Below the pieces are notes generated by a model that worked only from the letters and a program-made list of their open reading frames with translations, was not told where the DNA came from and did not search any database. Positions 16,463-24,791 of a stretch of 47,484 nucleotides of DNA are shown here, in pieces; the first letter of the stretch is position 1, and every line of letters starts with the position of its first letter. The DNA is taken from positions 1 to 47,484 of the forward strand of contig CABUSR010000013.1 of the NCBI GenBank assembly GCA_902494245.1, read 5' to 3'. The position numbers and the translations under genes are program-made. Source of the DNA: an uncultured Collinsella sp. (GTDB lineage Bacteria; Actinomycetota; Coriobacteriia; Coriobacteriales; Coriobacteriaceae).

Positions 16463-17476
16463 CTATCCCCTAAATTCAAAGGTGCTCAGGCCAAACGTCA
16501 GCAGATCGCCGTTGCGCAGCGGGCAGCGCGTAATGCGGCGGTTGTTGACGAGCGTGCCGTTGGTGGAATTGAGGTCCTCGATCGACCAATCCGAGCCCGT
16601 AAAGGTGAGCTGGGCGTGGCGGCGCGACACGTTGGGGTCGCGCAGGGCAATGTCGGAAACTGAGCGCTCGCGACCGATGGTCACCTGTGCGGAGGTGATG
16701 CTATGGCTCTCGCCGCTCACGACGTCGACGAGCTGGGCGAGCGGGCGCTGCGGGGCGCGAGTGCTCGCCATGTTGGAGGCGATGCCGGCTGCGGCGCCTA
16801 GGCCCACGGCGGCACCGGTCGCGGCGGCTCCGCCCATGCCGGCAAGCGCGTCGCGCGAGACGGTCTGAGGCACCGGGATGGGTGCGGCGGCGGGGTCGGG
16901 GACGCTAGGCGCGAAGGGGTCTGCCACGGCAAGCGGGTCGGGAGCGGCGGCGCGAGGCGTCGGCTGCTGCTGGGGCATGGCGGCGGGGCGCTGCTGCTGC
17001 GGGGCAGCAAACTGCTGCTGGCCGGCGCGCGGGGCGCTGGCGGCACGGCTTGCCGCGGAGTTGTTCTGGCCCAGGCCGTTTTGATAGGCGCGCTCTTCTT
17101 CGTACAGGCGGCCGAGCGTGGGGGCATCGACGTTCTCGGCAAAGACCGAGAACTTGCCGGCGCGCAGCTGCGGATCGATCATAAAGCGCACGAGGGGCTC
17201 GCCGACAAAGACATAGCGGCGCTTTTCGGCCTGCGCCTTCACAAACTCGCGGACCTCGCGCGAAAGCTCGGGGTAGAACGGGGCGAGCATGGGATCGTCG
17301 TCGGCGGCGATAAGGATGGTATAGAGTGCCGGCGCCGTGTTGACGCCGTTGATCACCAGAGTCTGATCCTCCATGTCGCGAGCGGCCTGCTTGGCAAGCT
17401 TCTTAAAGGAGAACGGGGCACGGGTGGCACCGAAGATGCCGGCCACGTGGTCCTCGAAGATGTTCAGGAAGTTCAC
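16463..17476 (-). CDS. fhaA: FHA-domain protein with DUF3662 N-terminus (FhaA-like)
   Basis: A 337-residue cytoplasmic phospho-reader. Residues 1-130 match the DUF3662 domain typical of FhaA (MNFLNIFEDHVAGIF, later VFVGEPLVRFMID). A low-complexity Gln/Pro/Ala linker spans about 145-245, with several QQQ runs. The C-terminal FHA domain shows IGRERSVSD, VSRRHAQL and NSTNGTLVNN. FhaA in mycobacteria binds phosphorylated MviN and regulates peptidoglycan precursor export; no mviN homologue is in this window. The start is GTG at 17476, overlapping the TGA of the upstream kinase by four bases (GTGA), so translation is probably coupled. Confidence 0.92.
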   Translation of the reverse strand: MNFLNIFEDHVAGIFGATRAPFSFKKLAKQAARDMEDQTLVINGVNTAPALYTILIAADDDPMLAPFYPELSREVREFVKAQAEKRRYVFVGEPLVRFMIDPQLRAGKFSVFAENVDAPTLGRLYEEERAYQNGLGQNNSAASRAASAPRAGQQQFAAPQQQRPAAMPQQQPTPRAAAPDPLAVADPFAPSVPDPAAAPIPVPQTVSRDALAGMGGAAATGAAVGLGAAAGIASNMASTRAPQRPLAQLVDVVSGESHSITSAQVTIGRERSVSDIALRDPNVSRRHAQLTFTGSDWSIEDLNSTNGTLVNNRRITRCPLRNGDLLTFGLSTFEFRG

Positions 17477-19326
17477 GAAAGATCACTCTCCGTATAGGTT
17501 CTTTGGTATCCGAGCAAATATAGGCATATCCCAACGATTATAGAGGATAGGGTTCCCGCAACCGCCGCCTTGGCGACGACCGCGGCTGCAAGGCTGGCAA
17601 TTTCCATATGGTGTGCAAGACAGGACGCCGCTGAGCAGCCGATGCCGGTGGCAATGATGGCGGCGATTGCGGCAAGGTTTGAGCCCTGATCGGCACGCTT
17701 GGCATGGGCATTGAGCAGCGCAGATGACGCCGCGGCAGTTGCCGCGACCAGCACAAAGGCAGCCCAAAGGAGCGGGTCTCCCAGCGCTGCGGCAACGTTA
17801 CCGAGCCCCAGCACGCCTCCGGCTGAAAGCGCGACCGTGGCCAGACGGGCAAAAAGCGCGCCCATGCCCGTTGCCGCGGCGGCGCTTGCCGGGCCGAGCA
17901 AAAATGACGCGACGCCGGAGGCGACCCCAGCTGCCAGGAAGGTATTGCCGGTCAGACAGCCAAGCGCGAGTGCGCAGGTGAGTGCGGCGCTCGCGGCAGC
18001 CTCGGTGCGACCCCAGGCAATCCACCAACCGGACATGGCAGCGGCAAAGATCACCGCGACGGGCAACATCGACAGGATGCCCTGCGCCTGCATGGTGGCG
18101 TTGGCCATGAGCTCCAAAAAGCCCACAGCCGAGATGGCCGAGCCGATCTGTGGGGCCAGGCCGGCCGCCGCTCCGATTGCGATAGCCGCAATGACCAGGC
18201 CGGGAAGCGCCGCGACCCCGGTCGTTTGCATCAGCAAAAAGCTAAAGGTGCCGCACGTTAGCGCCGAGATAGCGCGCATGGTGTAGTCGCGCGCATGGCT
18301 CCAGCGCGTGCCCGCCCAGCCGAGTGCGGGGTCGACCTCGATGGCGTCGTCTTCGTAGTGCGACGGCTCGATATCGTCGAGCTCCTGCTCGTCATCCGAA
18401 AGTTCGCCAACCATTTGCTCCAGGCTGCGACGGCCTTCGCGCACGCTGCCCAGACCGGCAAGGAGCTGGTCGCAAAATGCCTCGATGCTGTTGGGGCGGT
18501 CCTGCGGCATGGGGGAGAGCGCGCTCATGAGCGCGGCCTCGGCTCCCGGGGGAAAGTGTGGTATCAGCTCGCCGGGATAGGTGGCGCCGCCGATGATGCG
18601 GTCGAGCGAGTCGGCGGGCGTGGCCGCCATAAAGGGAGCGCTGCCGCACAGGCCCTCGTAGATCACACAGGCGAGGGCAAAGATATCGGCGCGCTCATCG
18701 ACCGTGCCGGTCTCGATATCGAGCTGCTCGGGCGGCATGTAGCCGATGGTGCCGCCGCGCGAGCCGCCAAAGCCACCGGCGGACGACAGTCGCGCCATGC
18801 CAAAGTCGGTGAGCTTTACATTGCCCGAGTGGTCGATGAGCACGTTGGCGGGCTTAATGTCCAGGTGGAGCACGCCATTACTATGGGCGAAGGTGAGCGC
18901 CTGGCCCAGGGCATCGGCAATGGCCGCGGCCTCGTCAAAGGTAAGTGAGTGGCCGTCCACGCGATGCAAAAATTCGGCCAGCGACATGCCATCGACATAT
19001 TCCATAACCAGGTAGGCATAGGCTGTGTCGTGCGTAAAGTCGATGACCTGCACGATATTGGGATGTTGAAGCATGGCGGCGGTGTGCGCCTCGCGCAGGA
19101 CATCCATGATGTCGCTGGCGGGCATGCCGGCACCGTTGATAAGGGGGATGCGCTTAATGGCGACGCGGCGGCGCAGGTGCGTGTCGCGGCAGATCTCGAT
19201 GGAGCCAAAACCGCCGGTCGTAAGTGTCTCGAGCGGCTGGTACCGCTTGAGCAGCTCGCGAGAGCTGGTGCCCTCCAAAGGAACGTCCGGCGAGAACCGG
19301 GCGGTATGTTGCGAGAAAAGCGGCAT
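17473..19326 (-). CDS. Ser/Thr protein kinase with polytopic membrane C-terminus
   Basis: The 617-residue first gene of the operon. The kinase domain (about residues 29-295) has TTGGFGSIE, Lys58, HLDIKPAN with Asp156, DFG at 174-176 and MPPEQ. The catalytic-loop arginine of HRD is replaced by leucine and the APE motif by PPE, so activation-loop control may differ from PknB. An acidic segment (DDEQELDDIEPSHYEDD) leads to about 270 residues of roughly nine or ten Ala/Gly-rich membrane spans with no recognised domain and no PASTA repeats. It takes the place usual for pknA-like partners. ATG 19326 follows GAGGG by six bases; a TTG two codons earlier is less likely. Phosphorylation of FhaA/FhaB or the synthase fusion is an inference from linkage. 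Confidence 0.92.
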   Translation of the reverse strand: MPLFSQHTARFSPDVPLEGTSSRELLKRYQPLETLTTGGFGSIEICRDTHLRRRVAIKRIPLINGAGMPASDIMDVLREAHTAAMLQHPNIVQVIDFTHDTAYAYLVMEYVDGMSLAEFLHRVDGHSLTFDEAAAIADALGQALTFAHSNGVLHLDIKPANVLIDHSGNVKLTDFGMARLSSAGGFGGSRGGTIGYMPPEQLDIETGTVDERADIFALACVIYEGLCGSAPFMAATPADSLDRIIGGATYPGELIPHFPPGAEAALMSALSPMPQDRPNSIEAFCDQLLAGLGSVREGRRSLEQMVGELSDDEQELDDIEPSHYEDDAIEVDPALGWAGTRWSHARDYTMRAISALTCGTFSFLLMQTTGVAALPGLVIAAIAIGAAAGLAPQIGSAISAVGFLELMANATMQAQGILSMLPVAVIFAAAMSGWWIAWGRTEAAASAALTCALALGCLTGNTFLAAGVASGVASFLLGPASAAAATGMGALFARLATVALSAGGVLGLGNVAAALGDPLLWAAFVLVAATAAASSALLNAHAKRADQGSNLAAIAAIIATGIGCSAASCLAHHMEIASLAAAVVAKAAVAGTLSSIIVGICLYLLGYQRTYTESDLS

Positions 19327-19470
19327 GGCCAACCCTCGTGCGTTTAAAGTTCGTTTGCGAGCGGCGGGCGCGGGGCCGAGCCATTCGCGGTGGCATAGAT
19401 GCTGCTAGTGTAGCACGCTCGGGCGGATGGCGAGGATAACGGGATGCGAGGCTGCCTGTCTGTCTTGGCC

Positions 19471-20187
19471 TTAGCGCTTATTCTTGTTCTTCTTCTGCTT
19501 GCGCTGCTTGCCCTTGGTCTCCTGGGGCTTGTCGCCCTGCTTGGCCTCGGCGGCGGCCTTTTCAGCCTTCATCTTCTTGCGCTTGGTCTCGATGCGGAGT
19601 TTTTTGTTGATGCGCGCCTTAAGGAAGGTGCCAAACTGCTCGGCATCGCCGCGAATAAAGGTTTCCTTAGGGATCGTCACGCCCTGGTCGGCGAACATGG
19701 CCACAAAGATGCGCTCGCCGTCGAGCACGTGGTCGAGCTTCTCAAACGGGAAAAACTGCGACTTGCCGCTCTTGCCCCAAACCATCAGGCCGTCCTCGTT
19801 GGCGGCGACGCGGCGATAGCGGCCACCCATGGACTCGTCGGCCTCGACGGAATCGATAAAGTCGCGGGCGAGGGTGTGGTGCAGGTTTTTGCTCCACCAG
19901 GCCAAAAAGGCGCCGAATACGATCAAGACGACGCCAAACTTGATCCAGTTGCCGCCGGCCACCAGCATGCCGATGCCGATGAGCGCGGCAATTGCCGCGG
20001 CGACATACAGCGAGCCGCGACGCCTGGGCGAGGCGACCAGGCGGGCGAAGTCGGTGACCAGGTCGTTTTCGTACTGGTACTCGTTGAGGTACAGGATGCC
20101 GTCATCGGCTGCGGCCTGCTCCTCGAGCGCGACCTCGACCTGGTCGGCTGCTTCGGAGGGAACGAGGTTGCTCTCTGCGTCTGCCAT
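19471..20187 (-). CDS. YcxB-like membrane protein
   Basis: Unknown function; 238 residues. An acidic N-terminal segment leads to two close membrane spans at about 60-95 (AAAIAALIGIGMLVAGG, then FGVVLIVFGAFLAWW), then a soluble domain with GLMVWGKSGKSQFFPFEKLDHVL, similar to the YcxB-like domain, and a very basic Lys-rich C-terminal tail. AGGAG precedes the ATG. It diverges from dnaX and lies 144 bp upstream of the kinase operon in the same direction, so it may be read into that operon; I see no clear terminator between them. Confidence 0.7.
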   Translation of the reverse strand: MADAESNLVPSEAADQVEVALEEQAAADDGILYLNEYQYENDLVTDFARLVASPRRRGSLYVAAAIAALIGIGMLVAGGNWIKFGVVLIVFGAFLAWWSKNLHHTLARDFIDSVEADESMGGRYRRVAANEDGLMVWGKSGKSQFFPFEKLDHVLDGERIFVAMFADQGVTIPKETFIRGDAEQFGTFLKARINKKLRIETKRKKMKAEKAAAEAKQGDKPQETKGKQRKQKKNKNKR

Positions 20188-20302
20188 GCTCTTTGGACTC
20201 CTATCGCGGCGGGCTCGCCGTACGGGTTATTATGAATGCAGTATGCCGTGCGACCGCATGGCCGTCGCGGCAACAAGACTCAGTATACCCGGGGGAGCAC
20301 CC

Positions 20303-22780
20303 ATGGAATCGTTGTACCGAAAGTATCGCCCGCTCACCTTCGAATCCGTGGTGGGCCAGCAGCATATCGTCTCGACGCTCGAGCACGCCATCACCGAGGG
20401 ACGCCTGTCCCACGCGTACCTGTTCTGCGGACCGCGCGGCACGGGCAAGACCACCATGGCGCGCATTCTGGCCAAGGCGCTGCTGTGCCGTAATGCCGAG
20501 GCAGCGCGCGCCGAGGGTGCAAGCGGCTGCATGCCCGACGGTACTTGCGAGGAGTGCGAGCTCATTGCCGAGGGCAACCACCCGGATGTCTACGAGCTCG
20601 ATGCCGCCTCCCGCACGGGCGTGGACAATGTGCGCGAGGAAATCATCAACTCCGTCAACTTTGCCCCGGTGCGCGGCAAGTACAAGATTTATATCATCGA
20701 CGAGGTCCACATGCTCACAACGGCGGCGTTTAACGCGCTGCTCAAGACGCTCGAGGAGCCGCCGGCACACGTGATCTTTGTGTTGTGCACCACCGACCCG
20801 CAAAAGATTCTGGAGACCATTCTCTCACGCTGCCAGCGCTTCGATTTCCACCGCATCGGCAACGAGGATATCGAGCATCGCCTGTCTTACGTGTGCGAGC
20901 AGGAGGGCTTCGATTACGACGACGAGGCACTCGCCATTGTGGCGCGCCATGCCAAGGGCGGTATGCGCGACGCGCTTTCCACGCTGGAGCAGCTGAGCGT
21001 CTTTGGCAACGGTTCTGTGCATGCGGACGACGCCCGCTCGCTTTTGGGCGAGGTTTCGGACCAGATCCTGGGCGAGTTTTCCCGCGCCATTGCCGATCGC
21101 GATGTTGCCGAGCTCTATGGACTGATCCGTGCGCAGGTCGAGGAGGGCAATGACCTGCTGGAGCTGACGCGCGACCTGGTGGCGCATGTGCGCGACGTGT
21201 ACGTTGCCTGCGTTGCCGGTGCCCGTGCCGAGCTGTTTGAGGGCGGCTCCGAGCAGGCCGAGGCGCTTGCTGCCGAGGCCGCTGCCTTTGGCGAGCATCC
21301 TGCCGACCGCCTGGCCCGCGTGCTGACGGTGCTCGACGATGCCGCACTGGAGATGAGGGGCGCGAGCGACGTGCGCCTGGTGCTCGAGATTGCCTGCACG
21401 CGTCTGGCGCGTCCCGAGGCCGATTTAACGATTGAGGCATTGGCCGAGCGCGTGGCACGCCTGGAGGCCATGATTGCCAACGGCGCCGTGCCGGCGAGCG
21501 TGGCTGCTGCTCAGGCCGCCGCGCCTGCAGCATCCGTACCCGCTGCTGCCCAACAGCCGACGCTCATTTCGGGCGCTCGTGCTGCCGCTCCGGCGGCATC
21601 CGCTGCCCCCGCTGCTACGTCCGCGCGCCAGGGCGGTATGCCTTGGGACCGCGGCGCTGCTGTTCCGGCTGCCCAGCCTGCGACCAAGTCCGCGGCTCCT
21701 GCGCCGGCGCCCAGACCTGTAACGCCTGCACCTCAGCCCGTTGCGGCTCCGGCTTCCGCGCCTGCTGCATCGACCGTGTCGGTGTCCAAGCCCAACAACG
21801 CCGCCCAGGTTGCCACCGCCGGTGCTGCCGAGACCCCCGCGGTTGAGGACGCCGGCGAGCTCCAGCGCAAATGGGCCGAGGTCGTCGAGCGCGTCAAGGC
21901 TCGTCAGGCCTCCTACGCAGGGCTTTTGCTCAACGCCCGCGCCACGGCCGACGACGGCTCCAAGCTCACGGTCTCGTTCCCCGCGGGCTCGACCTTTGCC
22001 ATCAAGATGCTCGGTCGCGCCGATACGCAGTCGGTGGTCCTGCCGACGGTCTGCGCGGTCTTCGGTCGTCGTACCGTCGACTATGTCCTGGATGGGGGTG
22101 GCACGCCGGCTCCTCAACATGAGGAGCATTCTCCATCTGCACGGGCTGCGGTATCTGCGGACCCGCAACCCGTGTCCTCGGTGCCCCCTGCATCCTCGAG
22201 CGCCAGCGCGACGCAGCCAAAAGCGGCGCCGGTAGCGGCACCGACCCCGTCGGCGCCTGAACCCGCTGCGCCCAAACCGGCTGCTTCGATCCCCGCGCCC
22301 AAGTCCGCTGCCGCGCCTGCGCCCAAGTCATCCGACCTGGCCAAGGCCCCTTGGCTGCGCTCCGACAACCCTGCCGGTGCTCCTGCCACGGGCAAGCTCC
22401 CGACCGAGCCCGCGCCCCGAGCGCCCGAGCGCGCGTCCGTCCCCATGGCTCAGCCGCCTGCGCAGGCTGCGCCATGGGAATCCGAGCAGGTGCCCTACGA
22501 CGATGCTATGGTCGGTGGTTTTGCTGCCGATGCCGGCGGGGACAATCTGCCCCCGTTCGACGTGCCGGGTGCGGCGTCCGCGACCAAGGCCGCTGCTGTG
22601 GCACCCGCAGCCTCTGCAAACGACGACGTCCCCGCCGCTCCCTGGGAATCCAATCCCGGTGCTGGCAGCCCCTTCGGCCATCAGGGCGCAGCCCCGAGCA
22701 TCCCGCAGACCGAGGACGAGGCCAAGGCCCTCATCCGCAGCGTCTTCGGTCAGTCCACCATCTTCAAGCCGGTGGAGTAA
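20303..22780 (+). CDS. dnaX: DNA polymerase III subunits gamma and tau
   Basis: Clamp-loader ATPase of the replisome. The 825-residue protein starts MESLYRKYRPLTFESVVGQQ at ATG 20303, preceded by GGGGGAG; the frame stays open upstream but the family N-terminus fixes the start. Walker A is GPRGTGKT (43-50), zinc-site cysteines are Cys62, 76, 82 and 85, and Walker B is DEVH (133-136); a sensor region with SRCQRFDF follows. From about residue 400 the protein becomes Ala/Pro-rich low complexity, interrupted near 520-600 by a folded segment (ELQRKWAEVVERVKARQ). The long tail is the tau-like extension. I see no A-rich slippery site for a shorter gamma form. It ends 21 bp from the convergent gene at 22802. 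Confidence 0.97.
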   Translation: MESLYRKYRPLTFESVVGQQHIVSTLEHAITEGRLSHAYLFCGPRGTGKTTMARILAKALLCRNAEAARAEGASGCMPDGTCEECELIAEGNHPDVYELDAASRTGVDNVREEIINSVNFAPVRGKYKIYIIDEVHMLTTAAFNALLKTLEEPPAHVIFVLCTTDPQKILETILSRCQRFDFHRIGNEDIEHRLSYVCEQEGFDYDDEALAIVARHAKGGMRDALSTLEQLSVFGNGSVHADDARSLLGEVSDQILGEFSRAIADRDVAELYGLIRAQVEEGNDLLELTRDLVAHVRDVYVACVAGARAELFEGGSEQAEALAAEAAAFGEHPADRLARVLTVLDDAALEMRGASDVRLVLEIACTRLARPEADLTIEALAERVARLEAMIANGAVPASVAAAQAAAPAASVPAAAQQPTLISGARAAAPAASAAPAATSARQGGMPWDRGAAVPAAQPATKSAAPAPAPRPVTPAPQPVAAPASAPAASTVSVSKPNNAAQVATAGAAETPAVEDAGELQRKWAEVVERVKARQASYAGLLLNARATADDGSKLTVSFPAGSTFAIKMLGRADTQSVVLPTVCAVFGRRTVDYVLDGGGTPAPQHEEHSPSARAAVSADPQPVSSVPPASSSASATQPKAAPVAAPTPSAPEPAAPKPAASIPAPKSAAAPAPKSSDLAKAPWLRSDNPAGAPATGKLPTEPAPRAPERASVPMAQPPAQAAPWESEQVPYDDAMVGGFAADAGGDNLPPFDVPGAASATKAAAVAPAASANDDVPAAPWESNPGAGSPFGHQGAAPSIPQTEDEAKALIRSVFGQSTIFKPVE

Positions 22781-22801
22781 CCGTGCGGGCGGGTATGCTG
22801 C

Positions 22802-23275
22802 TCAAGAAGAGATCTCTTTGCCCGGGCGCATCTGTATTTCGGACATGTGCAACGTGGTGCCGCGTATGTCGCATTTGAGCAGACAGGTGCGTGACGGTCG
22901 GCCTAGGATGCTGAGGTCGATACGATACGTCGCATGGCTGTCCGTGTACTCGACTTGCTCGGCGTTAATGGTTGCTCCGATTGCCAAATAAACGCCTAGC
23001 TCGGCATCGACAATCTTGAAGTCCTTTATCTTGACCTTGAACTCTTGATAGAGGGACGGGCTGTTGTAGTAGACGGTTCGGGTTCCGTCGGTGCACTCAT
23101 CGGTCGTCTCCCATTTGACGACGGGCTGGTCCGAGCTGGCTATCAGCAGTTCTGCTCCAAAAGCTATGGCATGGGTGATGACAACCAGCAATGCCCAGCC
23201 GACAAAGAGATAGAGAACCACATATGCAACGGGGTGTTTTGAGCGGATGTTTTGGAGCGCGTTGGGGGCATTCAT
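22802..23275 (-). CDS. Small membrane-anchored protein of unknown function
   Basis: 157 residues with one N-terminal membrane span (VAYVVLYLFVGWALLVVITHAIAF) and a soluble domain of about 110 residues that looks beta-rich. No family recognised. It holds cysteines in TDECTD and RTCLLKCD, which could form disulfides if the domain is outside. The ATG follows a GGAGGTG site, and a TATAAT lies about 35 bp upstream on the same strand. Its base composition is lower in GC than the dnaX and recR genes around it, and it is on the opposite strand between them, which suggests a later insertion. Confidence 0.7.
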   Translation of the reverse strand: MNAPNALQNIRSKHPVAYVVLYLFVGWALLVVITHAIAFGAELLIASSDQPVVKWETTDECTDGTRTVYYNSPSLYQEFKVKIKDFKIVDAELGVYLAIGATINAEQVEYTDSHATYRIDLSILGRPSRTCLLKCDIRGTTLHMSEIQMRPGKEISS

Positions 23276-23615
23276 GGGGCACCTCCAAATTACTATCTAT
23301 GGCAATCAAATTATACCTCGCCGTCATGAGCGCCGCCTCGAGTAGTGGCTCGGCATTTAGCCATTTAGTGGTACGCATTAAATGTCGGATTCCGGCTCTA
23401 CAAGATTTAGCTTTAAATATTATGCAGATGCGAATTATTCAACTTTGCATAATCTATGGGTGCGGCTTGCGCTCCAGGACATGTATATCGACTGAGGTAA
23501 CACGTCCGCCCCGCTCGCTGGCCTCGCGCCGTGGTACGATTTTTGAGTTTGAAAGTCCCGCCGTGCTCCGGCTGCCCTTGCAGCTCGGCGTGCGGCCGCA
23601 CGTAAAGGAGCCATC
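23276..23615. other. AT-rich intergenic region between the small membrane protein and ybaB
   Basis: About 340 bp without a convincing gene. The first 180 bp are AT-rich and contain TATAAT on the minus strand near 23309-23316, a likely -10 for the gene ending at 22802. The rest is GC-rich and leads to the ybaB ribosome site AAAGGAG. I looked for the 4.5S/SRP RNA often near dnaX and did not find its signature. Confidence 0.5.
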
Positions 23616-23936
23616 ATGGCCGGTATGAACATGCAGCAGATGATGAAGCAGGCTCGCAAGATGCAGGAGCAGCTTGCCGCCGCGCAGGAGAACCTCAAGT
23701 CCCAGACCGTCGACGCCTCTGCCGGCGGCGGCATGGTCAAGGTGACCGTTAACGGCGAGATGGAGCTCGTCAACCTCACCATCGATCCCGATGCGCTCGA
23801 TCCCGAGGACGTCGATATGCTGCAGGATATGATCATGGCTGCCGTCAACGAGGCCGTCCGCGGCGTCAACGAGCTCGCCAACAAGCAGATGGGCGCCATC
23901 ACCGGCGGCCTCAACATCCCGGGCATGCCGTTCTAA
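23616..23936 (+). CDS. ybaB: YbaB/EbfC family nucleoid-associated protein
   Basis: A small DNA-binding dimer (106 residues) with the usual order dnaX-ybaB-recR seen in many bacteria, here broken by one inserted minus-strand gene. The N-terminus is Met/Gln-rich (MAGMNMQQMMKQARKMQEQL), then the conserved VTVNGEMELVNLTIDP and a C-terminal helix. AAAGGAG lies upstream of the ATG. It is 13 bp from recR, so both are likely one transcript. Confidence 0.95.
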   Translation: MAGMNMQQMMKQARKMQEQLAAAQENLKSQTVDASAGGGMVKVTVNGEMELVNLTIDPDALDPEDVDMLQDMIMAAVNEAVRGVNELANKQMGAITGGLNIPGMPF

Positions 23937-23949
23937 GACACGCATATAT

Positions 23950-24546
23950 ATGAGTGCCAACCACAGTCTGCAAAAACTGCTCGATGAGCTGGGCCGTCTG
24001 CCGGGCATTGGTCCCAAGTCGGCCCAGCGCATCGCCTATTACCTGTTGGAGGCCGACGCCGAGGAGGCGCGCCGCCTGGCCGAGGCCATCCTGGAGGTCA
24101 AGCAGGAGGTCCACTTTTGCAGCCGCTGCTTTAACTACGCCACGGCCGACGAGTGCTCCATCTGCCAGGACCCGATGCGCGATACCACTCGCATTTGCGT
24201 GGTGGGCGAGCCGCGCGATGTCCAGGCGATCGAGCGCACGGGCAGCTACCACGGCCTCTACCACGTATTGGGCGGCGTGATCAGTCCCATGGACAAGATT
24301 GGCCCCGAGCAGCTGCACATTCGAGAGCTGCTGGCACGCTTGGGCCACGAGGACATCCACGAGGTCATCATCGCCACCAACCCCAATATTGAGGGCGAGA
24401 CCACGGCGAGCTATCTGGCCCGTACCATCAAGCCGTTGGGCGTCGAGGTGTCGCGTCTGGCAAGCGGCCTTCCCGTGGGCGGCGACTTGGAGTATGCCGA
24501 CGAGCTTACGCTTGGCCGCGCCATCGAGGCCCGCCGCGCGATTTAG
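23950..24546 (+). CDS. recR: Recombination mediator protein RecR
   Basis: 198 residues, full length for RecR, which works with RecO and RecF to load RecA on gapped DNA. Visible parts are the N-terminal helix-hairpin-helix (LDELGRLPGIGPKSAQRIAY), a four-cysteine zinc finger (CSRC and CSIC), and a Toprim domain (ICVVGEPRDVQAIERTG, ATNPNIEGETTASYL). The ATG is 13 bp after ybaB. A hairpin lies 38 bp after the stop. Confidence 0.97.
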   Translation: MSANHSLQKLLDELGRLPGIGPKSAQRIAYYLLEADAEEARRLAEAILEVKQEVHFCSRCFNYATADECSICQDPMRDTTRICVVGEPRDVQAIERTGSYHGLYHVLGGVISPMDKIGPEQLHIRELLARLGHEDIHEVIIATNPNIEGETTASYLARTIKPLGVEVSRLASGLPVGGDLEYADELTLGRAIEARRAI

Positions 24547-24583
24547 GTGGCGAGCCTGCTCCTGCCGTATGTTTTCCTCGCGA

Positions 24584-24613
24584 CGCACGGGGTAGTCATA
24601 ATTTCCCCGTGCG
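24584..24613 (+). terminator. Hairpin downstream of recR
   Basis: CGCACGGGG (24584-24592) pairs perfectly with CCCCGTGCG (24605-24613) over a 12-base loop. The following sequence is only moderately T-rich, so termination may be partial. It is followed by a palindrome of the form TTTGTTG-TG-CAACAAA. Confidence 0.5.
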
Positions 24614-24723
24614 ACTGTGAGTTTGTTGTGCAACAAAGATGCTTCGTATCCGCTTATCGCATGGACGCTTCCGCTCGCATCCTTAATTTGTCCATTCGTT
24701 GCGCAACCTTTTTGGTTCGCTGA

Positions 24724-24776
24724 TACACTCAAATATGGATTCGAATGAATGCGCCGCTCCCGAGCGGCGTGTTTTT
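24724..24776 (+). promoter_or_regulatory. Promoter and leader hairpin ahead of the kinase/FHA cassette
   Basis: A possible -10 TACACT (24724-24729) with TTGCGC 19 bp upstream, followed at once by a hairpin CGCCGCT/AGCGGCG (24752-24769) and a TTTTT run. The structure looks like an intrinsic terminator in the 5' leader, ending 16 bases before the start codon and just ahead of the GGAGGAG site. Attenuation is an inference. Confidence 0.45.
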
Positions 24777-24791
24777 GTTGGAGGAGAACGC

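Noticed and set aside
23276..23615. SRP (4.5S) RNA near dnaX
   Set aside because: I found neither the GGAA tetraloop arm nor the conserved internal loop signature in this interval.
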